A stretch of DNA of 64,000 nt, taken from NCBI GenBank assembly GCA_025201765.1, contig MU623418.1, positions 1-64,000 of the forward strand. The letters run 5' to 3'. Position numbers and translations under genes: made by a program. Source of the DNA: Daldinia sp. FL1419 (Eukaryota > Ascomycota > Sordariomycetes > Xylariales > Hypoxylaceae). Within the stretch, counting starts at the first letter, position 1, and each line of letters starts with the position of its first letter. The notes beneath the pieces are model-generated. The model saw only the letters and a program-made list of their open reading frames with translations, ran no database searches and was not told the DNA's origin. Shown here one piece after another: positions 23,679 to 34,920 of the stretch.

Positions 23679-25991
23679 ATGATGTCCCCCGCTACCGTGA
23701 TGGCGGCGTCTGGCCGATATCGAGCTCTCTCATATCTGCCCCTCAGGGGAGCTTACTCAAAGATTGTTAACCTTCATCGAGGTAGATACTCAAAAACATC
23801 ATCTACTATAGACAACGTTAGTACTTTGCCATATGAATGCCTTTACAGGTCTTCACGTGGCCTAGCAACGACAGTTCATTCTACCGACGCCGTTTGGAAA
23901 GCGGATTTCAAACTTTTTAGTGACCTTCTCCACCACACTGAGAAAGAGCCTCAAAAAGGATATGGCAGCGGGGGTGCTATTGCCATCAATGAACCCCCAT
24001 TCATAAGCTCTAGCCAGTCTTCAACAGATACAGATGCTCATATTAGGATCTTACCCGAGAACTTACCTAGTCCGTTCAAGAGAATTTTTGAGGCACTGCG
24101 GCAGAGAGATACTCAGAGATTATTTATCTACGCTAAACGAATATCAGCCATGCAAGAAGCTGAACTTCAGGCGGTTATCTCTTCTGTTCCTCGAACTACA
24201 TTTACCGAACTCTTTCGGGCTTTGGACCCATTTGTCATTGCCAAGGATGCCGACCCAACAGACGGCGTACACATACCTCCTGGGGCGTACTATGCCCTAA
24301 GTTTAGATGCTACCATTGACGACTGGGGAGTGCGGAAATTATATTCGCAGCTACTACAGTTCATGCTGGTTCTCATGTATGCATTGAATGCCTCAGGTAG
24401 TGTTCTACTGGCAGAAGAGTACAAGTACATAATTAGATGTGCAGGTGCCGCTGGCGACCCTATGGGGGCAAAGTGGGTGTGGGAGCAGATGGTTCACACG
24501 GGGGTTACGAATTGGAGGCATTCTGAATCATACGCCGAATTTATCTCTGCGCGCTTCCTTGTGAACCCGCTCTACACAAGCTACGATAAGACTAGGAAAA
24601 TGGTTAGTGGCCGAAGTTTGCATAGATTCAAATTAATGCTTCACTGGAGACAGATTGAAAAGTTGGATTTGATAAGATATCGTACTCGATTAAAGAGGCT
24701 ATATTTTGGACTTAATAAGGAGGTCGAGCACGCCGAAGACTTAATCCGGTCGATGAGGAAAGACAATCCGGTCCGGAGACTCTACCAGTACATTATCACT
24801 AATCGTATTTCCATGGACGAACCTTTAACCTGCGCTCTGATTATTGCCTTTGGACGGGCTGGATCCTTACACGATATTAATCGTATTATATTAAAAAATC
24901 ATTTCGGCTTCTATATGAATTATATGGATAAGAGAACCTCGAAAGCGGCGGTCGACTTACCTCTGCACGAAATAGTTGAGGTCGGCGGCCGTCCCTTTCT
25001 AAGGCCTACTGTCCGTCTCATAGAATCTGTCGTGGAGACCTACTGTTCAAATGGAGAGATTGCTATTGCCTTGAGGCTGGTGGTATACATATCTAAGACC
25101 TATGGAATTCCCATCCCCATGTCCGTATGGAAGGATCTCCTAGAATGGAGTTACATAATGAGTTCTCCGCCAGTTTCTACGGCGTGGAAGGATTCTAAAT
25201 TGTTTACCAAAACACCGAACGTGGAAGTAGTAGAACTAATCTGGGACATGATGGTGTCTGAGCCATATAACGTACAACCGAACTTCGACCAGTACAATAT
25301 CCTCATTCGGAGTCTTATAAGGCGGAGTCGGTTTAGCCAATTCATCCCGTACATGAGAGAAGCACTCGGCTTCTACAATATTCAGTGCCAAGAGTATGAA
25401 GATGCGGTAATCGAGTACAACCAAATGATTAAAGATGGAGTGTATATCAGCGAAACAGTACATCAATACCAGTGTGCCCGATTTAAGCTGGCAACTATGC
25501 GGTATACCATCCGGGTGTGGTGTCGGCAGTTCCTTGAGAGAGTTCGTAGTTTCAATCCTAGCAACCCACTTCTGACTACATTCGTCCCGGATTTCATCAA
25601 GGAATTTCGCGCTTTTATCCCAAACCCGGCGAATTATCGCACGTCTTCTGGATATGCTTCCCTCCTTGATCCTGCTAGGGAACAACCGAGATTATTCGTC
25701 ACCCAACAATTGCCTATCACCGTACCTTTGAAAACTAAGTTGGGCGAAATCACGTATATAGATACGAAGATGCTGAAGTTCTCCGCGGCCTCTTCATCTA
25801 ACCTAGCGGGCCACTTGCCCACATCGAAATTTGGGCTTGGGGCCCTCCTCACAAGCACGACCCGGACGAGGCATATACCGGACTATCGGGACGCCATAAA
25901 GGTATTAAACGAATCAGAACATGACTCCGAGTCCGAAGAGTTCCCAGAGATATCGGACACTTACGATGATGATGACGATGAGTTTTATTAG
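23679..25991 (+). CDS. Large, probably mitochondrial protein with helical-repeat character
   Basis: It is a single exon of 770 codons. An in-frame stop at 23658-23660 makes ATG 23679 the first possible start. I cannot name it firmly. The N-terminus is basic and rich in Arg, Ser and Tyr without acidic residues over roughly 45 residues, as in a mitochondrial presequence. The body is helical with PPR-like pairs, for example EEYKYIIRCAGAAGDPMGAKW, TCALIIAFGRAGSLHDINR and VETYCSNGEIAIALRLV. The spacing and content resemble fungal mitochondrial expression factors of the Pet309/Aep/Cia84 kind, which bind organelle transcripts or assist assembly. The C-terminus ends in a run of acidic residues (DTYDDDDDEFY). 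Function is inferred from composition only. Confidence 0.75.
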   Translation: MMSPATVMAASGRYRALSYLPLRGAYSKIVNLHRGRYSKTSSTIDNVSTLPYECLYRSSRGLATTVHSTDAVWKADFKLFSDLLHHTEKEPQKGYGSGGAIAINEPPFISSSQSSTDTDAHIRILPENLPSPFKRIFEALRQRDTQRLFIYAKRISAMQEAELQAVISSVPRTTFTELFRALDPFVIAKDADPTDGVHIPPGAYYALSLDATIDDWGVRKLYSQLLQFMLVLMYALNASGSVLLAEEYKYIIRCAGAAGDPMGAKWVWEQMVHTGVTNWRHSESYAEFISARFLVNPLYTSYDKTRKMVSGRSLHRFKLMLHWRQIEKLDLIRYRTRLKRLYFGLNKEVEHAEDLIRSMRKDNPVRRLYQYIITNRISMDEPLTCALIIAFGRAGSLHDINRIILKNHFGFYMNYMDKRTSKAAVDLPLHEIVEVGGRPFLRPTVRLIESVVETYCSNGEIAIALRLVVYISKTYGIPIPMSVWKDLLEWSYIMSSPPVSTAWKDSKLFTKTPNVEVVELIWDMMVSEPYNVQPNFDQYNILIRSLIRRSRFSQFIPYMREALGFYNIQCQEYEDAVIEYNQMIKDGVYISETVHQYQCARFKLATMRYTIRVWCRQFLERVRSFNPSNPLLTTFVPDFIKEFRAFIPNPANYRTSSGYASLLDPAREQPRLFVTQQLPITVPLKTKLGEITYIDTKMLKFSAASSSNLAGHLPTSKFGLGALLTSTTRTRHIPDYRDAIKVLNESEHDSESEEFPEISDTYDDDDDEFY

Positions 25992-26266
25992 CGGTAGTGG
26001 CCGATCTGCGTACATACTTCATCACGATACTTGCAACATGCTTCTCTCCTACATAACCAACTGCTATTTTGTCGATATCCCGATAGCATTGATGGTGTAT
26101 ACACCTGATATATACACCGTTTATTGACAATCCTCTAGAAGGATTCTAGATATGAGTGTTTTACAAAGCTCATTTACTCGTGTTATATTATAGAATATTT
26201 GTTCGTATCGTGTGATCGTTGCTATTAAAAAAATTGCATATTTATTACTTATAAAACCCCTGGCGA

Positions 26267-27227
26267 TTAAGACTTGACCTTCTCTAACCTAAGGTCATTC
26301 ATATACATATACCGACTTAGTGCAATCCACCCCCATCGGAACCAAACCATCTGGCTCTGATGCGCCTCCGTCATGGCACGGCGCGCCGTCCCGTAGCTCT
26401 CCCGGCCACCGGCTAGCGCGCTCACACTGACCAAAATCCCGGGGTTGCCCTTGTCGCTCTTCTTGCTTGCGCCTCCCGGTCCGGCGAATGCCAACGATAT
26501 CACGGTTGCGAAAATATCGAGGAAGCCGGTGTATTTGCGTAGTACGCCGACGGTAGTCAAAGTGTATAGATCGACGGGCGATGCCCAGCCGGGCTTGCCA
26601 CGGGTTAGGGATGCGATGAAGGCGCGCGCGCCGTGGTATAGGGAGATGTGGTTTGGATGGGAGGATACGCCACGCGAGTCGAATGTTATGATGGCGTCGA
26701 TAGTGGCGCTTGGGGCGGTTAGGTTCTCGGAGGACTTTTGCACGGCGAGGCGAGGTGCGAAGGCGTTGCTTAGGAGGGCGGAGATTTTGGCGGCTTCCCA
26801 GGTTATGGTCATGGAGTCGGGAAAGTCACTATTGAAGGCATCGGTTAGTCTCGTTACTAAATCCTGTATGTGTGGGATGGATTTGTTAGGCTCACGGGCT
26901 ATCGTAGACCAAGACGTCGTCCTCGCGGGAAAGGCCTAGCAATATGCCGCTTTTGACAAGCTCCTTCTTGCGCGTCTCGCCGAGGCCATCAGCGTTGCCG
27001 GAGCTCAGGCAGAGGATCTTAACGTGGTTGCCGAGGTCGGGTCGGGTGAGGGCCAGAACGGTGGGAGCAAAGAACATGGCCTCGTCGTCCGGGTGTGCGA
27101 TTAGCAGGCAGATACGCTTACCACGTAGCATTGGTAGTCGGGTCTGCGATACGGATGCTGTGTAGATGTATAGTAGTGGGAGGATGACGGCTAGAACGCC
27201 GAGGGTCGATAGAGATGGGAGCGGCAT
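26267..27227 (-). CDS. GPI12: GlcNAc-PI de-N-acetylase (PIG-L/Gpi12)
   Basis: The enzyme removes the acetyl group from GlcNAc-phosphatidylinositol, the second step of GPI-anchor synthesis, at the ER membrane. Exons are 27227-26896 and 26828-26267, giving 297 residues. The acceptor at 26829 is chosen because it restores VYDSP-DFPDSMTITW in frame; an earlier AG fails. An N-terminal membrane anchor (about residues 8-24) is followed by the zinc-binding AHPDDE motif at residues 44-49, then LCLSSGNADGLGETRKKEL, and in exon 2 TFDSRGVSSHPNH, which supplies the second His ligand. These are the hallmarks of the LmbE/PIG-L fold. An extra Gly/Lys-rich insert (GPGGASKKSDKGNPG) lies near the C-terminus. 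Confidence 0.93.
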
Positions 27228-27937
27228 CTTTTGGCTCTGTTGACTACCTAGGTAGCTTGCCGTCGACGTCGATGCGTAGGATGTTATGGAGCTTCCTAGT
27301 CTCCTCCCTCCCCTTTTGATTACAACTTTGACAGAGGTTGAGTATGTCTAAGTCTCCGCCCCTCAACTACAAATACCGTCAACAAATAGGAATAAATAAG
27401 TACCTGGGTAGCTTCAAGTATAGATAAAAAATAGCGGTTGCCGAATCCTTAGTCTGGCCAATGCCACCTTACAAATACATAAAGACGAAACGTTAAGATG
27501 TATATTTTCATAACGCGGGGTCTATGGAAATTGCAACCAGGCAGATTCGAATCTTGGCCCTAGGTATCGGATAGACCTGAGAAAGCGACGATGAGCTTCG
27601 CGCTGAGATTCGCGTTTGAATGAAATTAAATAAGAGATACAAGCCCCTCTATTACACCTCTTTGAATAATATATATCAATTGTTGCATATATCTATTCAC
27701 CTATCCAGATAACCTTATGTTACGCACATAAAACATTAACGTTTCGATCTTTTATTGGCTGGCAACAGCTGCTCAAACCCTGTCGAATACAACTGAGCTC
27801 ATGGAGCTTACCCCCCTCCCCCCCTGAATGATTATTTACATCGTATCACTGACACTGACACACAACCATCTTCAGCCTTACGTCTTGGACCTTTAATCCC
27901 ACCTTAATATATTCTTAGCTCTAGCATCCCCTTCACT
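27228..27937. other. Divergent intergenic region
   Basis: These are shared promoters of GPI12 and the next plus-strand gene. A TACCTAGGTA palindrome lies at 27245-27254, and a pyrimidine/C-rich stretch near 27811-27826. No gene is visible. Confidence 0.5.
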
Positions 27938-28665
27938 ATGGTCAGGACCCGGAAAGAAAGAAAGGCGGCGGACGGGATCAAACTGGCTCACCCCGATCGA
28001 TCCGCCGCTCCCAGCGAGGACACCCTCCTAAAGCTTGCTCAAGACCGCAATCTTTTCGAGGATGCTGAGCGGAAGAAGAGGAAGAATGCGAAAGACAGTG
28101 ATTCAGAGTCGGATGACGGGGATGAGCTCTTGTCGTCGACGGCCGATAGAATATTAGAGGCTATGCTATGGAGCATTAGTTTATCTATGCTTCATTTCAC
28201 TCTCGATGTGCTTGTCCAGCATCAATATGCAATCTCCATCATATGGCCCCAGATCATAATCAGATCGGTGCAAGCATCCATTGGTAAGCTTTCCTGGTAA
28301 ACAGCCAACCAACCAACCAGCTGTCACTCTATTAGCCCGAATTAATATGTCTAGTATTCTTCCTGCTTGTCTATGTGCTCCATCCACATGTTTCGGCTCC
28401 TTCTTTCGTCCCTGGGCTGCCTGTGAGGTTTCAGTCTCCACTACGGCAGATAATCTTCCTTGTTGCAAGTGTCGTCTCCGGCTGCTACTTAATTCATATT
28501 TCGAATAAGTACAGCTACCTCGCTGTTATGAAGCAATCGCCGCCTCTGGGCTGCCTCTGGATTTGGTCCGTTATTGAACTTGACTTGCCATATGCTGTCC
28601 TCTCTTTAGCATGTACCGGCGGGTTTTTCTATCAGGGCGGCTATACAGTTAAGCAGCCATATTGA
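27938..28665 (+). CDS. Uncharacterised fungal membrane protein, four predicted TM helices
   Basis: Exons are 27938-28283 and 28355-28665 with a 71-nt intron, giving 218 residues. The first about 75 residues are charged and hydrophilic (basic start, then SDSESDDGDEL acidic cluster). Four hydrophobic stretches follow, around residues 75-95, 108-128, 145-163 and 188-206, with short loops and a Tyr/Gly-rich C-terminus. A highly charged cytosolic N-terminus plus four helices suggests an organelle or ER membrane protein. I recognise the pattern as widespread in ascomycetes but cannot give a function. Phase agreement at the splice and unbroken hydrophobicity across it support a real gene. Confidence 0.8.
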
Positions 28666-29807
28666 TAGATATCTCAGGCATAGAAAAATACCTAATATTT
28701 ACACCAACATCAACCGTCGAGGCCTAGGCTGCATAGATATTGTTGGCATACAATCGATATCATTTTTGCCCATCTAGGTCTAAATAGGTACTGAGAGAAA
28801 ATTGACATATAGCAACAGCTATTCACATCGGCAGCTTGTTATAAAACACAAACCAGGCCCTTCTTTCACATACGAATTAATTACCTTAGGTCCCTATTTA
28901 TTGCCGTAATAATAAGTTTGTATTGTAATACCCTTTGTGCGTACTGTATGGGAAGCCATTTATATCCCAAAATAATCCATATGCATATCGATTATGTTCC
29001 TCTACGTGGTACCTCACGCCGTATCAACAAGCCGTCAGGTACCCTCCCCTAGGCGTTGCTCTGCACGAGGTCAGCGTCGACCGAAGACTCGAGGGCAGAT
29101 TCGGCGCCTGCTATTGCACTATCTATGCTTATCAACTAATTAGGTGATTTAGTGGTGAAAACATTGGCTTGCACTCTATACAATATTCCTGTCGTAGTCA
29201 TTGCCCACTTTGGCGGCGATGCACCTGTAGTTGTCCCAGCTGCAACATCCCTCCCATAAATTTTGACGCCGACAGACTCACCACCTACATTATCGAATAT
29301 TATAAAACAATTTGAACGGGCTCATCCGACATACCTGTATAATATATTCGTTTCCGCCAGCATGGTGGGCTGTTTCCCTCCGTTGTCTGCCCTTCTGGCA
29401 AAGAAGCCACCCCAGGTACGTTGAGACTGGATTTACTTGTTGCTCCAGGAGGTACCCCTTAGACGCGTCTATCACAGTATATTGCGACCCAGTCGCGTTT
29501 TTTTTATATCTGCTGCCTAAGTTTCTTTTACGGCTGTTGCCTTGAAGTCCACATATTCACATCCGCCATTCCTCCCATTTACACATTCACTCGTTTAAAT
29601 ATACCCACCTCATTATGTCGCCGATGGCATGATTTGATGTTTTAAACAGAACCAAATACATATTTCCCCTATCACATATACTTACACTAAGCGCTTATCG
29701 CCTCGGCCCATCTCTCTATTCTGGGGAGATATTACTGTCAAACCACATACTCATACCTCTTTATTTAGGTCGCCGATACGGCTAGTACTTCCAACACCAA
29801 CAACAAC
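28666..29807. other. Intergenic region, no supported gene
   Basis: This is AT-rich DNA with short open frames and no recognisable protein pattern. The last 150 bases form the likely promoter and 5' UTR of the next gene. Confidence 0.5.
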
Positions 29808-30188
29808 ATGTCGAAGCCGGACAAGTACAAGACACCTGCCGAGAAGGGAACTGTGGTTCCTGGAACTGCCAGCAACTCCAACTGGAAGCCATACACCATC
29901 CCGTACACCGGTGCTGGTGCCCAACGCTCTACCAGTGTCAGTGGTAGTGGAAGCGGCAGTAACTGGACTCCCCAGAGACCCCTGAGATCTGAAACCTTTG
30001 CCGTGCCTTCTCACGCCGCGCCGCCTCTGTACATTACCAACAACCAGAAGAAGGACAAGCCCGCCGATAAGAAGGGAAAACAACCGGCCGTCGGCACGGA
30101 TAAGAAGGAGAAAAAGGCTGTCGACGAGACCCAAATGTTCAAGGGCAACTATATTGTCAACCGCCCAAAGCCCGAAGACCGTCAGTAA
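29808..30188 (+). CDS. Small basic, disordered hypothetical protein
   Basis: It is an intronless frame of 126 residues starting in a good context (ACAACATGTCG). The protein is hydrophilic, with GSGSGS and NWKPY/NWTPQ repeats in the first half and a Lys-rich stretch in the second (KKDKPADKKGKQP, KKEKKAV). It ends ETQMFKGNYIVNRPKPEDRQ. There is no signal peptide or membrane helix. Even codon usage and a composition unlike the AT-rich flanks favour a real gene. It looks intrinsically disordered. I do not recognise a family. A GTATGT motif just after the stop hints at a 3'-UTR intron. Confidence 0.65.
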   Translation: MSKPDKYKTPAEKGTVVPGTASNSNWKPYTIPYTGAGAQRSTSVSGSGSGSNWTPQRPLRSETFAVPSHAAPPLYITNNQKKDKPADKKGKQPAVGTDKKEKKAVDETQMFKGNYIVNRPKPEDRQ

Positions 30189-31033
30189 GAACAGGTATGT
30201 GCTTAGTTTATTCGAGTCCTTTCTGTAATGCTCTGCTCTGCTCTGCACCAAAGTGTCGACGCACCATATTCGATTTAACATTCTAGTACTTATCTAACTG
30301 TCATTATTAGGCTACCCTAGAGGTACTGCTTACTAGTACAGCATCGTTTCACATACCACTCTTCTACTCTCCACGTCGAGCGAAGCAGCTCTGTTTTACA
30401 TCAGCATTTCGGCACTGGCATTTTCGGGCGTACTAGCAGTTGCGGCGATAATTCCCTATTTCGAAAGTGATACCCCTTAGCTACGATCATGATCACAAGG
30501 CGCGGGTTCTGGACTGGCTTTGATAGTTTGCAGTTTTTTGTTGTTTCTTTTGCAATTGTTTAATTTTGAACGTATGGATTTGCGGGCAGGACGGTTTATG
30601 CGAGGATAGTTGGAATGCATGGTAATGGATAGGAGGGAATGAGGGGTGGCAAAATTGGCATTATCATTGCACTGGCATTTGCATTTGCGTCTTGTTTTGT
30701 AAGAACAAAGTTGACCATCGAAAGCTACTTAGCTAGTAATAATTAGGGCGACTGTCCTCAATTTGTATTAACCATTCATTCGTGCGTGAATATTAACCTG
30801 CTTTGACTTGACCCTAAGTTTGCCTTAACTTAACGCTGGCACACCCCGATAGGGGTGGTAGTTGGTAGGATCTGGCTCTTAAGCTTATAAAACTTAGATC
30901 TCCGAGGCGTCAATGAAGCCTAAAAGAAGCTTTTCCCGATGTTTTGAACTACCACCTTGTGTTATGCGTAAATTCGTGATAGGAGTAATCAACTACTCCT
31001 AGATATGAAAGCACAATAATCACAGACCCTTTA
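30189..31033. other. Convergent intergenic region
   Basis: This lies between the small basic gene and the GH18 gene, both ending here. It contains a perfect 10-bp inverted repeat (GGTGGTAGTT at 30854-30863, AACTACCACC at 30947-30956). No gene is visible. Confidence 0.5.
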
Positions 31034-32086
31034 CTACCTCCTACTAAGCTCTTCGTATCCAGCTTGAACTAAGCTCTCGGGGCCCTTAACATCGCCAACG
31101 CCAGTCCAGTAGAATAAACCGCCCAGCCCCTTTTTCTTTGCATACTCAGCTTTTCGTCTGACCGTCTCCGGGACGTCAAAGCTAACAAAACCCTTATCCG
31201 CACGGTCCACAAAGCTCGCAGCCACAACATTATGGTCGACTGCTGCATTTTGAATCCACTCGAGCGGGAGATCGTTGTAGTCAATCTCTGCGGCTGACTT
31301 GAATGGCTGCCCGACCCCGCGGGCCCCTGCGAAAGATCTTGCGTAGACTGGCACACCCAACACTATCTTGTGAAGTGGAAACCCTCTTGATGCTAGGTAT
31401 TCTACACCGCGATGACATGAATTCCGCAACGCTGGGTACACATGTTCTTGTGAGCCTGATTGGGGTAAGAGTTGCGCATGGTGGCCGGACACGTCGGTCC
31501 ATGGGCCATTAAAATCGTAGCCCATTAGGTTCAAGCCATCGAGGAGTTTCCCGGCCGTGCGCATATCGATATTCTTGAGGCAATACTCACCAGTGGGCAG
31601 AGCAGTGGTAAGGAGGTATCGTGGAGAGGGCAAGGCGTCTCTGAGGGCCCGGATTACGGCCATGTAGTTTTTCCCTGCATCAGACGTAGTTGGGTGCTCC
31701 CAGTCAATGTCTACGCCGTCGAATTGGTACTGCTCCACGAACTCCTTGCAGGACCTCGCGAACGTAGCCCGACAGGTAGAGTTCGCGGCCATAGAGGGAA
31801 ACTCAGCGCTACCGCCACCGCCACCGATTGAAACTAGAGTTTTGAGGTCAGGTCTTTGCTGCTTCAGTTTGGCTAGAGCATTAAGGCAACCCTTCTCTCC
31901 GTCGACGTCTTTGGTGCAATCTGCGAACTCGTCTAATAATCTAAGGGTTCCGTCCTCATTTAGTCGAACAAAGGCATAGAATATTTGATTGATATAATCG
32001 AGCTGGAGAGAAGAAGGAGGGAAACCCTTGTAAACTCGCCAGCTTGGATAGTAGACCGCATTGATGGGAGCTTGGTTAGATAACAT
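31034..32086 (-). CDS. Glycoside hydrolase family 18 chitinase
   Basis: GH18 enzymes cleave beta-1,4-GlcNAc chains by substrate-assisted catalysis. It is a single exon of 350 residues, about the size of a bare catalytic domain. The SxGG-type motif is SIGGG at residues 86-90. The catalytic DGVDIDWE sits at 123-130 with the acid/base Glu130. Later GH18 landmarks are MGYDFNGPW, LGVPVYARSF (barrel strand 7) and GGLFYWTGVGD near the end with the conserved Trp. There is no signal peptide and no carbohydrate-binding module, so it may act inside the cell or leave by an unconventional route. It lies beside a UDP-sugar dehydrogenase, a chitin synthase-like gene and a deacetylase, which suggests polymer trimming. 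Confidence 0.92.
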   Translation of the reverse strand: MLSNQAPINAVYYPSWRVYKGFPPSSLQLDYINQIFYAFVRLNEDGTLRLLDEFADCTKDVDGEKGCLNALAKLKQQRPDLKTLVSIGGGGGSAEFPSMAANSTCRATFARSCKEFVEQYQFDGVDIDWEHPTTSDAGKNYMAVIRALRDALPSPRYLLTTALPTGEYCLKNIDMRTAGKLLDGLNLMGYDFNGPWTDVSGHHAQLLPQSGSQEHVYPALRNSCHRGVEYLASRGFPLHKIVLGVPVYARSFAGARGVGQPFKSAAEIDYNDLPLEWIQNAAVDHNVVAASFVDRADKGFVSFDVPETVRRKAEYAKKKGLGGLFYWTGVGDVKGPESLVQAGYEELSRR

Positions 32087-33363
32087 TTTGGAAGCTTTAG
32101 AGGTAAATAATGGGCAGATGTGTAGATATACTTGGTTGGGTGCGAGATAATATCTAGGATGTAATTATGATTCGATTAAAATTTCCAAGGGTAATCTTAG
32201 GTAGAGGTACGATTTAGGGATGTTACTATTTAATGTTTTGATATGTCGGGTTTGAATGAGGATAGGATAGCCAACTTGATGATGCTTTTGAGGTTATCCG
32301 GAACCACGGCAAGCTTCCAACCTCGGTGTGGCTTGGCTGTACCAGCTAGATCTAATAAATTAATCAACGTACTTACCTCGAGTAACACGAGATCTTGTAT
32401 TTTGGAAGAACCGTCGTAGATTCTAACCTAGAAAGAAGTACCTACTCTTCTCTGCCTACCTAGGTAGATACCTACCTGGTACTAATTGTCCACCGGACTA
32501 CCTACCTACATAATCGAACCTTGACATCCCAGCGGAATATTCCCGATACATGACAAATGTCTCAATCTTAGTCAGTGTAGTTAAGCAATTAGGATTATCT
32601 TTTCTGGACCCAACAGGAAGTTTGACTCCGATGCGAATAAGTCCATCTTAATATGTACCTAGGTACCTAGGTAGGTAGGAAACGAGGACTCGGAATGCCT
32701 CGCGGTAGAAAAAAAAAGAGAAAAAAAAAAGAGAGAGATACAAATCTTGAAAACGCATGGTAACGTTCCTAGAAGATGTGAGCAGGTATTAACGATATTA
32801 ATAATAACTAAGAACCTTTGAAAGAAGAATTCGAACAAGTGGACTTCGACGTAAGATTGATATAATAAATATTGATGCATATACCCGATTTGATGGGTAT
32901 ACTTAGGTACCTACCTAACCTAGCAGCCTAGGTATCTAGGTACTCACGGGTAACTGTTGTCGAATAATTCTAGGAAATTACATGTACTATTTTGATAAAA
33001 AAAATATAACTAACTATTATCTAAAAAGAGGGATTTCTATTTTGAAAAAAGCAATAATACATACAACTCCTATAGTTGCTCAATTAACCGAGTCATCTAG
33101 TTTAAACCTTCCCTAACTAGGTACCTAGGTAAACCCCGGAATTCATTGTCCCATAACTTTTCGCTCGCTTAGACCCTATACGTAGTTTCTCATGTACCGA
33201 CGTTCCGACATTCCGACGTTTCGACTTGATCTTTTCGTCATCTTCTGTCTTGGCAAAATGCTCCGCAACTCATTGTCAAATTCATCCTGATTTGTGACCG
33301 CAAATGGTGACTTGTGCCCATATATGCAATTCGACTTGATTGTGATTTCAGGCCGAGGCGAAT
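32087..33363. other. Intergenic region rich in TACCTAGGTA motifs
   Basis: No gene is seen. Exact palindromes occur at 32457-32466, 32656-32665 and 33122-33131, with several near matches around 32906-32941. A purine run (A and G only) spans about 32706-32738. Confidence 0.55.
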
Positions 33364-34920
33364 CTACGGGCACCACATTTCGACTCGAACGTCTTGCAAT
33401 TCATCGAGAATCTCGAAGTCCATGTTCGTTTGCTTGAATGCCACGATGATCATGTCGAACCCCTCGAGACTCGACTTGTTCCAATCGCTCATGTCCAAGC
33501 GAGGAATGTGAGGGATAGCAGATTGTTCTACTAATGCGTCGGCAAACATAACATCGACTCGTCGAGAGTCGGCAAGAGTCTGGATAAGTTTCAACCCCGG
33601 TGAGTTGCTCAGATGAGATTGACCAGCCTTAAATCCCACCCCGACAACTAGTACTCGAGGTCGGAACAAGCTGGAGGACTTATCTGAGGGTGGCAGAGGC
33701 GACGAGGTCCCAGTACGTTCGATATGTTCAAAATCGATCTTGTTACTGGCGAACAGGCTCTCGCCGTTAGCGGGAGTCTGAGTTGAGGCATCATGTGGCG
33801 TCTCCTGGAAAAGGGCATCTAAAGCCCTTTGTCCAATCTTCTCCGGTCGCTGCCACATGGTTTCGGTTGCCATCTTCAAAAGAGGGAATGAGCTGTTGGC
33901 CATGAGATAGTACGGGTTGACAGGGATACAGTGGCCTCCAACACCGAGTCCTGGTGTGAACGGAGTATACCCGAATGGCTTGGTAGATGCCGCTCTGCAT
34001 ACTTCATAGGGATCGATGCCGTGACCGATGCAAGCATCCGCCATCTCGTTGGCGTATGTAATGGCAATCATCCTCTGGCAATTCTCGTACAGCTTGGTCA
34101 TCTCCGCCGTTTCCGGTGTGGACACGGGTACTATGGAGTCAAACACACGCGAATAAAGACGAGTGATGGCGGCAAGAGATCCGGGGACAACATCATCTAA
34201 CCCAGAAATGACCTTTGGGATCGTCTCCATAGGTGGATCGGTTCGTCCGGGGTCAACTCTCTGGGATATGGTTAGTGAGATTGACTAAAGACCGTAACAT
34301 TGATAACGTACCTCAGGCGACATGCCCGCGAAAAAACCTTTCTCTTGAGCTAAGGGGCCTAGCAGTTGCCTCGTCATTCCGATGGCAACCGAACTTTCTA
34401 TCACCACAGTTGAACCTGGTCGGGCATATCTTCGCACGTTTGTCAACGCGCTTCTGACGTAAGATGTGTCGATTGTCTTGTCAGCTTTAAGAAGCGTTGG
34501 CACTGAAATGAGGAAGTGGGTAGCCTTGGAGAGGTTTCGAGGGTCAAGGGTGAAAGATACTCGGCTTTCTTCACCCCCAAACTCCTCTTCTAGCCTTCTG
34601 AGTTGCTCCTTGGACACATCGAAACCCAGTACATCGTAGTGGCTCGAGAAAGAACCAATGAGCTGCGTTCCAACATATCCGCAACCTATGACAGCCACAA
34701 GAGGCTCTTCATTCTCATCTATGCGATCAGAGCGGATTACATCTGTAGTCTGTAGCCCATCTGCTTCGCCAAAGGTGTAATTTTGGGGAGTTCTTGGGGG
34801 CGAGGTCTCCTGGCTTGGCCTATTGACATGTCCGAAGGGGTCCACGGTTAAAGGACGGCGTTGAACAGGGAAAGCTGCTCGAATCTCTTGCATGACATCG
34901 TCAACGAGAAGAGGGTGCAT
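33364..34920 (-). CDS. UDP-glucose/UDP-ManNAc dehydrogenase family enzyme
   Basis: This family oxidises the C6 hydroxyl of a nucleotide sugar to a carboxylate in two NAD-dependent steps, giving for example UDP-glucuronate or UDP-N-acetylmannosaminuronate. Exons are 34920-34312 and 34260-33364 (53-nt intron), giving 501 residues. An unusual N-terminal extension of about 70 residues precedes the Rossmann motif VAVIGCGYVG (GxGxxG at 79-84). SVPTLL, the splice junction GMSPE-RVDPGRTDPP, the central helix ETAEMTKLYENCQR and the active-site GVGGHCIPVNP (Cys314) follow. The C-terminal UDP-binding domain starts at VLVVGVGFKAG. The layout resembles the WecC/UDP-HexNAc branch as much as UDP-Glc dehydrogenase, so the substrate is open. 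It is divergent from the chitin synthase-like gene. Confidence 0.92.

Noticed and set aside
27530..27570. GATTCGAATC resembling a tRNA T-loop
   Set aside because: There is no A-box or anticodon arm at the right distance on either strand.
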